Source: JAKVCB01 sp963578605 (GTDB lineage: Bacteria > Planctomycetota > Planctomycetia > Pirellulales > Lacipirellulaceae). From it: DNA of 11,881 nucleotides. The DNA lies in contig CAUZEA010000143.1 in assembly GCA_963578605.1 (NCBI GenBank), forward strand, positions 1-11,881. The letters are read 5' to 3'. This document shows positions 6,478 through 11,881 of the stretch, one piece after another. Position numbers and translations under genes: made by a program. Each line of letters begins with the position of its first letter. Positions within the stretch are counted from its first letter, which is position 1. Under the pieces are notes generated by a model. That model saw nothing but the letters and a program-made list of their open reading frames with translations, had not been told where the DNA came from and searched no databases.

Positions 6478-7640
6478 AAACGTATGGCGGCCACGCGTGG
6501 TACTCCTGGGTGCATGCGAGCTTGTTTGACAAGCATCCCGAATACTTCGCGTTGCGAGACGGCAAACGCACGGCCGAAGGTAACCACCTGTGCACGACCA
6601 ATCTCGACGTCCGCGACCGATTGCTCAGGGAGATTTGCGATCTGTTCGATCAAGGTTACGACTGGGTGCAGATCGGACAATCCGATGGCTGGAAGCATTG
6701 CGAGTGCGATCAGTGCGAAGCAATGGACAATTTCAAGCCGTATGATCCGAGCGTCGACGGCCCGGACTGGTACAAGTGGCTCCACACGACCATTCGCCAG
6801 AATCCGGTCGAGCGTATTCACGTGCTCCACAACTGGGTTGCCGAACAAGTGGCCATCTCACACCCGGGCAAGAAGGTCTACTACCTGGCTTACATTCCCA
6901 CACGCTGGCCGTCGAAAAGGATCAAGACATACAGCCCCAACATCGTCGCCGAGCTCTGCCACGAGATCCCTGAAATGCTGGACGCGTGGTCAGGGAAAGT
7001 GTCGGCGATGACCCTCTACAAGATCTGGTGGGACATGTCGTGGGTGTACGGCTATGGCCCGGACCCGACGCCCAAGGAAGTGGCCGATGAGATTCGCCGA
7101 TTACGCGACAAGGGAGTGATCGGCATCTACAACGGCGGCGACGCCAATTGCTGGGGGCTCAACGGGCCCGTGTTCTACGTCATGGGCAAGACGATAGGCG
7201 ACCCCGACCTGAATGAGAATGAGCTGGTCAATGAATACTTCCATGGTGTGTACGGTGATGCTGGCGAGCAGATGGTTGACTTCTTTCAGCATCTGTACCG
7301 TGGTCCGGCCAGGAGAAACAAACTGCTGCCCGACGCGGCGCATGGCGAGAGTCTCCGTGCCCGCTTTCCGCCTCGCTTGATCTCAGAGCTTGAGCACCTG
7401 CTTAAGAAGGCCGAGTCCGTCGGGGTGTCGGGGCATGCCGCCGACAATTTGCGCATGACCCGCATTGCGCTGGACTATCTTCAGTTGACCACTCACATGT
7501 GGCTTGCGTATGAGACGTTTCAGGTGGCGCATACGCCGGCTTCGCTGGCCAATCTGCGAAAGCGTGTGGATGCGTTCGAGGATTTCCGGCACATGATCCT
7601 GCACATGGACGCCGACGATGCCCAGCGTCGCTTTCCCGAT
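6478..7640 (+). pseudogene. Segment 3: DUF4838 domain
   Basis: The longest intact piece. It reads LKTYGGHAWYSWVHA and DKHPEYFALRDGKRT, then LCTTNLDVRD, IGQSDGWKHCECDQC, YLAYIPTRWPS and LYKIWWDMSWVYGYG, and finally a helical stretch with NEYFHGVYGDAGEQM. HPEYFAL-DGKR, the Cys pair in HCECDQCEA and the late helical region are hallmarks of DUF4838 (Pfam PF16126), a domain of secreted PVC and Bacteroidota proteins whose reaction has not been settled to my knowledge; a polysaccharide-related role is inferred from its usual partners. A start at 6510 could in principle yield a 405-residue product, but it would lack a signal peptide and all N-terminal domains. Confidence 0.8.
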
Positions 7641-8025
7641 TGCACTTCTGCAAATGGCTGGTCGGATCGCGGGCGCATTACTGGTATTCGTGGTATTACG
7701 TCAAAGACAAGGAGGACCTTTCATTAGTTCGCGGCACGCCGGTAGGCTTTTACGCGAAGATCCGCGAACCGTTGACTTTGGATTTCAACGCCCTCGAAAC
7801 GGAGATGAGCCATAGCGTTGATCCCGATGCGGCAAGCCTGAACGAATAGATTGAGAATGAGGAAGCGAATCCGGTCGTGCTTCGTTGAGAAACCGATCTC
7901 GACAAGCGGCGGAAGAATGCCCGAAACTCTTCAGCCGCCTATATTTCACTGGCAATGGCAGCGTCAACTACCACGATGTCCCAGAATCGATCACCGCTGT
8001 TCGAGTTATTTGTGCTTTAAGGTGA
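7641..8025 (+). pseudogene. Segment 4: C-terminal beta domain remnant
   Basis: The frame from about 7641 reads HFCKWLVGSRAHYWYSWYYVKDKEDLSLVRG and PVGFYAKIREPLTLDF, continuing the DUF4838 protein. It hits TAG at 7847, and after a further shift near 7885 the tail KLFSRLYFTGNGSVNYHDV and ITAVRVICALR ends at TGA 8023-8025. The last 20 bases run into the 3' end of the opposing sialidase-like gene. Confidence 0.65.
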
Positions 8026-9886
8026 TCGGCTGACTTTCGAGCTGCGACAGGGCTACCGTTGTTTCCAACGTCTCGTATTGACTGTTGTACTTTTTGTAAA
8101 CTTGCAGCGTCACCTGCTGCGGCATGGGAGCCTCAACCGACCAGTTGAAATATCCCTGCGGATCTGTGTGGCAATGCCGTTGATTCAGCACGACGCACAC
8201 ACCACCCATCGGCTGGCCTGCTGTACCGACGACCTGCCCGCGCACAAGTTGTCCCGACTTCAGGGTAAAGTCCACAGGTTTGGGCTGGATCCGCACGTTG
8301 ACGTGTTGATGCTGCGGCGCGTAATCGTCGCCTTCAACCGTCAGCACGTATTCACCCAGGTCTACATCTTCGAAAGCATATCGTCCCTGTTCGTCTGTCC
8401 GCGCCGTCGGGTAACCGTTGATCTTCTGGATGGAGCGATACGACAGTTGGGGTAAGTATTCGATCGGTGTGATTCTATCGGGGTGCTCGTTACCGTGGCG
8501 AACCCGCTTGTCCCAGCCGAGCGGATCGACGACCCAGTCATCGACTGAATAGCGGTTGGGGCCGCGTTCGACCAGTGCGCCGGCGATCGGGTGGCCCCGT
8601 TCATCGACGACACGACCTGTCAAAGCCACACACGCCGGAGAGATCTTCACACGCTCGACGGTAATCGGCCAAACCTTGAGGCCATCATCATCACTACCAA
8701 TCGCGACCAGATTGTTCGGACCAGCCTTGATCAAGTCGAACTGGCCCGTGAGGGCCGGCTCAACCTGGTGCGAGAAACTGATGCGGTCTTGCCAGGTATG
8801 GCCATGATCCAGGCTGAAAACGACGTGGAAACCTGGCCGGCCATACTGACACGCTACCACCCCATTGTCTAATGTCGCCAGTGTGGGTGATATGTTCATC
8901 AAGTGCGGCTGAGTCGCCACTGGTTTGGTCCATGTTTTGCCCTGATCGTCGGACCAACACGCGGCCATGGGCTTATATTCAGCCGGTGGGTGCGAGTACT
9001 GCGTCCGCATGACACAGATCATCTGCCCGTTGGACATCATTGCGATCGTTGGCTCGCAATAACCGAGGTATTGTCCCGGTAAATCCGGGTTCAAGTCCTG
9101 GGGATCATAAGCCACGGTTGCGTAGTAGCGCCATTTGTGTCCTTGATCACTGGATACGCAGATGATCGTCCGAGCTTTGGAATCGCCTTTGAACAGACCC
9201 TGCATCGCCGCCAACAGATCTCCGTTCGGTAGCTGAATCATCTTATCGCTAAATATCGGCCACGTTGATATGCCGGTGCTTGGCCGCTTGGTGGTCACAG
9301 CATCGGGCATATAGACCTGAACCGGTGCGATCTCGTATTTCGTAAAGTTGTCATTGAACCAGGCAAACGTCGAGTGCAGCGTGAACCAACCGTCAACGTA
9401 CTCGCCTTCCAATTGGGCCTTACGGAACTCAGCTTCACCTTTGAACGATGAACCCGTTGTGAGATATTTCAATACGCCGCCGTCGCGCAAGGTCGCGTTG
9501 TGGGTGCCGCCAGCCAATGGCAGATCCACGCCAGGTGCACCCATCTCCTTACCCCATGTTCTGCCAAGATCGGTCGACGTCCGGTAGAAATTCGGCCCGG
9601 CACCTGATTTGTTAGGATAGAAGGCCGCTACCACACCCGTCCGTGAGACAGCCACGGTCGAGCTATTCTGGTAAATCACATTGCTGAGCTTGGTCGGCTC
9701 ACTGACGATAATCTTGAGAATCTCGGTCCCATCTTCAGCAGCAACCGCCACGGGTATGAATCCCATGGCCAAGATGCACAGAGCGGTGACAAATAGAAAT
9801 ACTTGTCCATTCGGCTTGTGTTTGCACATGTGCGTATCCTTATTGCCTTGAACATGGACAACTGCATTCTTTCTTGCGTGCGGCAT
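8006..9886 (-). CDS. Secreted sialidase-like (BNR/Asp-box) protein with C-terminal carboxypeptidase-regulatory-like domains
   Basis: Exported six-bladed beta-propeller of the sialidase superfamily. Four canonical Asp boxes (S-x-D-x-G-x-x-W) are visible at residues 104-111, 245-252, 312-319 and 358-365. After the propeller (to about residue 415) come two beta-sandwich modules at about 418-556 and 557-626 resembling carboxypeptidase-regulatory-like or Cna-B domains (ALTGRVVDERGHPIAGALVE; RTDEQGRYAFEDVDLGEY; RGQVVGTAGQPMGGVCVVL). The classic N-terminal FRIP motif is not seen, so sialidase activity is unproven; another exo-glycosidase or a binding role is possible. The ATG at 9886 has GAGG seven bases upstream. 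An internal ATG at 9829 has AAGGA at similar spacing and gives a more typical signal peptide (FLFVTALCILAMGFIPVAVA). The gene faces the DUF4838 pseudogene and overlaps its tail. Intact. Confidence 0.82.
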   Translation of the reverse strand: MPHARKNAVVHVQGNKDTHMCKHKPNGQVFLFVTALCILAMGFIPVAVAAEDGTEILKIIVSEPTKLSNVIYQNSSTVAVSRTGVVAAFYPNKSGAGPNFYRTSTDLGRTWGKEMGAPGVDLPLAGGTHNATLRDGGVLKYLTTGSSFKGEAEFRKAQLEGEYVDGWFTLHSTFAWFNDNFTKYEIAPVQVYMPDAVTTKRPSTGISTWPIFSDKMIQLPNGDLLAAMQGLFKGDSKARTIICVSSDQGHKWRYYATVAYDPQDLNPDLPGQYLGYCEPTIAMMSNGQMICVMRTQYSHPPAEYKPMAACWSDDQGKTWTKPVATQPHLMNISPTLATLDNGVVACQYGRPGFHVVFSLDHGHTWQDRISFSHQVEPALTGQFDLIKAGPNNLVAIGSDDDGLKVWPITVERVKISPACVALTGRVVDERGHPIAGALVERGPNRYSVDDWVVDPLGWDKRVRHGNEHPDRITPIEYLPQLSYRSIQKINGYPTARTDEQGRYAFEDVDLGEYVLTVEGDDYAPQHQHVNVRIQPKPVDFTLKSGQLVRGQVVGTAGQPMGGVCVVLNQRHCHTDPQGYFNWSVEAPMPQQVTLQVYKKYNSQYETLETTVALSQLESQPITLKHK

Positions 9887-10334
9887 GGTGTCACCTCAAA
9901 GTTTACCACGGCGGATCCACTGTAGCGAATGATGCCAAGGCCTGCTCTGCTCGAATTCAGGAATCACATTCTCAAGCTTAGGGACCCATGACGAATTGTG
10001 CAGCAGTTTTGACAGACCTTTAGTCGGTTCGAGGCCTCCTGTGGAGACCAGCCTGCCAACGCTTGTGGAAAGTCTATTAGTGAGCTTGGTCCCGAACATC
10101 ATGAGAACGCGATCCTCCAGAAGAACCGCCTGGCTGCTGCTGAATTCACTCCATCGCCACATTATTGGCGCCTTTGACTGCGCAACTCACCGCTGCACTG
10201 AACGCATCGGCTAACGAGGCTCATGTGCAGGCACTTCACTAATCGCAGTTTGGAGCTACAATAGTTATAGTTAAGGTCCTGCACCGGTCCTGAAGAAGCG
10301 GTTGCCATTCCTCGATACTGACGAAATTTCTCAA
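9887..10334. other. Divergent intergenic region, no supported gene
   Basis: The region lies between the divergent sialidase-like gene and the secreted protein gene. A minus-strand frame at 9896-10162 (88 codons) ends just before the sialidase ATG, but I recognise nothing in it. The sequence GGTCCTG occurs twice in direct orientation at 10275-10281 and 10286-10292, 11 bases apart, about one helical turn, upstream of the gene at 10335; this could be an operator or chance. TACAAT (10257) and TATAGT (10266) resemble -10 boxes but have no matching -35 element. Confidence 0.35.
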
Positions 10335-11294
10335 ATGTCGCGACTCCTGATGATTATCGGGCTTTTGCTCGGAAGTGTGACTGGCTTGCATGCCCGGGAA
10401 CTCCCTCTTGCCCAACAACGTGGTCGCGTATGGATCCGCTACGCCGCAAGCTGCGATGATTACGATGCCCGTATGATCGGTTGGTGGGGAAATGGTTGGG
10501 AGAGGTTTGCCAAAGAAACCGTTGCCACCCAAATCGCCGCAATTTCGAAAACGGAAGACTTCTCAGTTTATGGCGTACAGATTCATCATCCCTGGGGGCG
10601 CTCCGTCGAGGATGGTACGCCAACGACGATGGAATTCAGCCAACGGGAAAGTTGTTATCAGGATTATGAGGCAACGCGAAACCCGAAGCTCGAACTTGCC
10701 CTCGACGATGAAGATTTTTTGGAAGCAATGGTTTCCATCAGCCAGGATCATCGGTTGCTTATCTACATGGGGTCGCCCCACCAGCTGGAACCACTACCCG
10801 GGGAGTCTCAGGCCGCCTGGGTGGCGCGGGCAAAGCAGGCGTACGGCCCTGTTCTATACATCACACCCACGCCAGCAATCGGGATGGATAATACTTATGG
10901 GCAACCGTGGAACCCAAATCCTGAGAGCCGTTACCATTTCACCGGCGGGGCAGAAGGCGCCGTTGCCCAATTGGTACGCGATCTGACCGCACGTGGATAC
11001 CGTATTTATTTCGAGGGAGGAATTCTCCTGAACGCCAAATGGGCCCTTGATTTGTGCAGTACTTACACGACCGATCGCTGGTGGGACATCTCAGCCTCGG
11101 GACGGCGTCACCACAACCAGCAATGGGGCCGGTGGGCCCGTCCACAGCAGGAAACAACACACCGAGCCATGATTCAACTCCGCTTGGAGGGTACTGACGA
11201 AGAAAAAAGGCAAACGATCGAGCACCATTTGACCCTCGGTCGAGACGTGGTCCTCGCCCCCGCCTCTTTCCCCGGGTTTCCCTGGTCGAAATAA
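10335..11294 (+). CDS. Secreted protein of unknown family, possible TIM-barrel-type fold
   Basis: Intact 319-residue product with a signal peptide (MSRLLMIIGLLLGSVTGLHA, cut near residue 20). I chose ATG 10335 because it places the hydrophobic core at the N-terminus; a TTG at 10302 would add eleven polar residues and has only a weak GAAGAAG upstream. The mature part is rich in Trp, Tyr and His (IGWWGNGWERF, YGVQIHHPWGR, DRWWDISASGRRHH). It shows a series of predicted beta strands followed by helices (HRLLIYMGS, GPVLYITPTPAIGMD, GYRIYFEGGIL), the rhythm of a barrel-type glycosidase, with several candidate acids. I do not recognise the family and cannot name a catalytic residue. It stands alone on its strand between the sialidase-like gene and the next exported protein. 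Confidence 0.7.
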   Translation: MSRLLMIIGLLLGSVTGLHARELPLAQQRGRVWIRYAASCDDYDARMIGWWGNGWERFAKETVATQIAAISKTEDFSVYGVQIHHPWGRSVEDGTPTTMEFSQRESCYQDYEATRNPKLELALDDEDFLEAMVSISQDHRLLIYMGSPHQLEPLPGESQAAWVARAKQAYGPVLYITPTPAIGMDNTYGQPWNPNPESRYHFTGGAEGAVAQLVRDLTARGYRIYFEGGILLNAKWALDLCSTYTTDRWWDISASGRRHHNQQWGRWARPQQETTHRAMIQLRLEGTDEEKRQTIEHHLTLGRDVVLAPASFPGFPWSK

Positions 11295-11633
11295 ATGTCA
11301 TTTCTGGGGTCGACCTGAATGGTATTGCGACTTGGCAAGGGAAAAAGTCGCAGACGGGAGGATCTCAAGCCGTTGTAAACGCTATTTTCCTATATTTCCA
11401 ATACCTTCCGGCCAGGACAGGGTTTAAATTGAAGACAAACCACGTTGATAAGGCTAAGTAAATTCTTGGCGCCATTGACGTTGTGGAGAATAATGGAAGA
11501 TGAGAGTCAGAGAAGTTGCCATTGAGTCGGCTTGCCCCCAATAGCCTTGCGAATGGTTGGCGATTCCCGCCCGATGTTCAAAGCACCGGCTCTGATAGAT
11601 GCCGTCAATCAACACTTCCAAAAAAGGCAGCCG
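11295..11633. other. Intergenic region, no supported gene
   Basis: No gene is supported. The only structure seen is the inverted repeat at 11326-11352. A minus-strand frame of 133 codons (11454-11855) overlaps the better-supported plus-strand gene start at 11634 and has no recognisable domain. No clear promoter is visible upstream of 11634. Confidence 0.4.
11326..11352. repeat. Inverted repeat after the secreted protein gene
   Basis: TGCGACTT at 11326-11333 pairs perfectly with AAGTCGCA at 11345-11352 around an 11-base purine-rich loop. It lies 31 bases after the stop at 11294, where a transcription end is expected, but no T tract follows on either strand. It may therefore be an RNA-stabilising or factor-dependent end hairpin and not a classic terminator. 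Confidence 0.5.
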
Positions 11634-11881
11634 ATGCACTGCTTCCTGCTGCAGGCTGACAATGTTCGCTGCATCCCGCGTGCTGGGAAGTTTTGTGCCG
11701 GCTGGGCCTTGGCTCTGCTTTTCTTGCTGAACGTTGCCATTCCCAGGGCAACCGGGTTCAAGACTGAAATTGGCTTTAATGCCCTCGTGGATGCCCTGGG
11801 AGATGACTTGCCTGATGGTTCCGGAGTGGTGGTTTCCCAGGTTGAAGCCAACCAAGGATTGGAGAACGGACCGTACATGCC
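11634..11881 (+). CDS. Exported protein, 5' part only (runs off the window)
   Basis: An open frame of 82 complete codons starts at ATG 11634, with AAAGG about seven bases upstream, and is still open at the window end. The N-terminus has a polar, basic stretch (NVRCIPRAGKF), then a hydrophobic core (AGWALALLFLLNVA) and a likely signal-peptidase site near IPRA-TGF. The mature start contains IGFNALVDALGDDLPDGSGV and VVSQVEANQGLENGPYMP. An opening of the form 'N-x-LV-x-ALG ... LP-GSGV-VSQVEA' resembles, from memory, surface proteins of planctomycetes and cyanobacteria with a subtilase-like beginning, many of which end in a PEP-CTERM sorting signal. That link is tentative because the rest is missing. 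Confidence 0.65.
   Translation, partial: MHCFLLQADNVRCIPRAGKFCAGWALALLFLLNVAIPRATGFKTEIGFNALVDALGDDLPDGSGVVVSQVEANQGLENGPYM

Larger units (their letters stand above)
4449..8025 (+). pseudogene. Large secreted beta-helix/DUF4838 protein gene, multiply disrupted
   Basis: One ancestral gene of about 1,190 codons can be followed through three reading frames. It starts at ATG 4449 with a signal peptide (MRPHLPIVFAIVITAMATT, probable cut after ALA) and ends at TGA 8023-8025. Frame changes occur near 4635, 5005, 6475, 7640 and 7885, and in-frame stops lie at 5611 (TGA), 6223 (TAG) and 7847 (TAG). Protein homology-like continuity across each break (for example CGIWIGG then THVTVKDLTI; NNFPGYD then LKTYGGHAWYS) shows that the pieces belong together. 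All five shifts are in the direction expected from loss of one base. Domain order: signal peptide, parallel beta-helix, alpha-glucuronidase-N-like domain, DUF4838, C-terminal beta domain. The protein would have been exported and probably acted on polysaccharide. No single frame gives a complete domain set, so it is most likely dead; an assembly artefact is the alternative. Confidence 0.85.

Noticed and set aside
9896..10162. 88-codon minus-strand frame ending just upstream of the sialidase-like ATG
   Set aside because: No domain, no clear ribosome-binding site and unconvincing composition; its position alone is not enough to call a gene.
11454..11855. 133-codon minus-strand frame, first considered as a decayed transposase
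   Set aside because: It has no DDE-type motif or terminal repeats and overlaps the plus-strand gene at 11634, which has a signal peptide and ribosome-binding site.
1..11881. tRNA, rRNA, CRISPR array, insertion sequence or replication origin
   Set aside because: I looked for conserved RNA signatures, regularly spaced repeats and paired terminal inverted repeats and saw none.

Overview
The window looks like part of a chromosome of a Planctomycetota or PVC-superphylum bacterium. The evidence is the gene set: a WecA/TagO-type polyprenyl-phosphate sugar transferase with a soluble C-terminal tail, a GDP-mannose 3,5-epimerase, a secreted beta-helix/DUF4838 protein, an Asp-box sialidase-like exoprotein and further signal-peptide proteins. 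The phylum call is an inference from gene content; no rRNA or tRNA is present.

Layout. 1-210 (-) holds a broken fragment with a PRC-barrel-like motif. 532-826 (+) is a compact unit: two overlapping sigma70-like promoters, a 54-codon ORF with a Shine-Dalgarno-like site, and an intrinsic terminator. 906-2639 (+) is an intact membrane glycosyl-1-phosphate transferase. 2916-3914 (+) is an intact GDP-mannose 3,5-epimerase behind its own promoter-like sequence. 3954-4277 (+) is a glycosyltransferase N-terminal remnant. 4449-8025 (+) is one very large decayed gene (signal peptide, beta-helix, alpha-glucuronidase-N-like domain, DUF4838, beta tail) with five frameshifts and three in-frame stops. 8006-9886 (-) is an intact secreted sialidase-like protein that converges on it with a 20-bp tail overlap. 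10335-11294 (+) is an intact secreted protein of unknown family. 11634-11881 (+) is the 5' end of another exported protein.

How the genes fit together. The first half concerns surface polysaccharide: the transferase would load the first sugar-phosphate on undecaprenyl phosphate, the epimerase would supply a GDP-L-sugar, and the dead glycosyltransferase beside it suggests an assembly cluster that has lost a member. The second half concerns extracellular glycan recognition or breakdown, of which the sialidase-like gene survives and the DUF4838 gene does not.

The main pattern is the alternation of intact genes with broken ones. In the region 3954-8025 every frameshift that can be placed is explained by loss of one base in a short run, so either deletion-biased decay or run-length under-calling in the assembly must be considered. 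The most likely undescribed item is the small transcription unit at 532-826.
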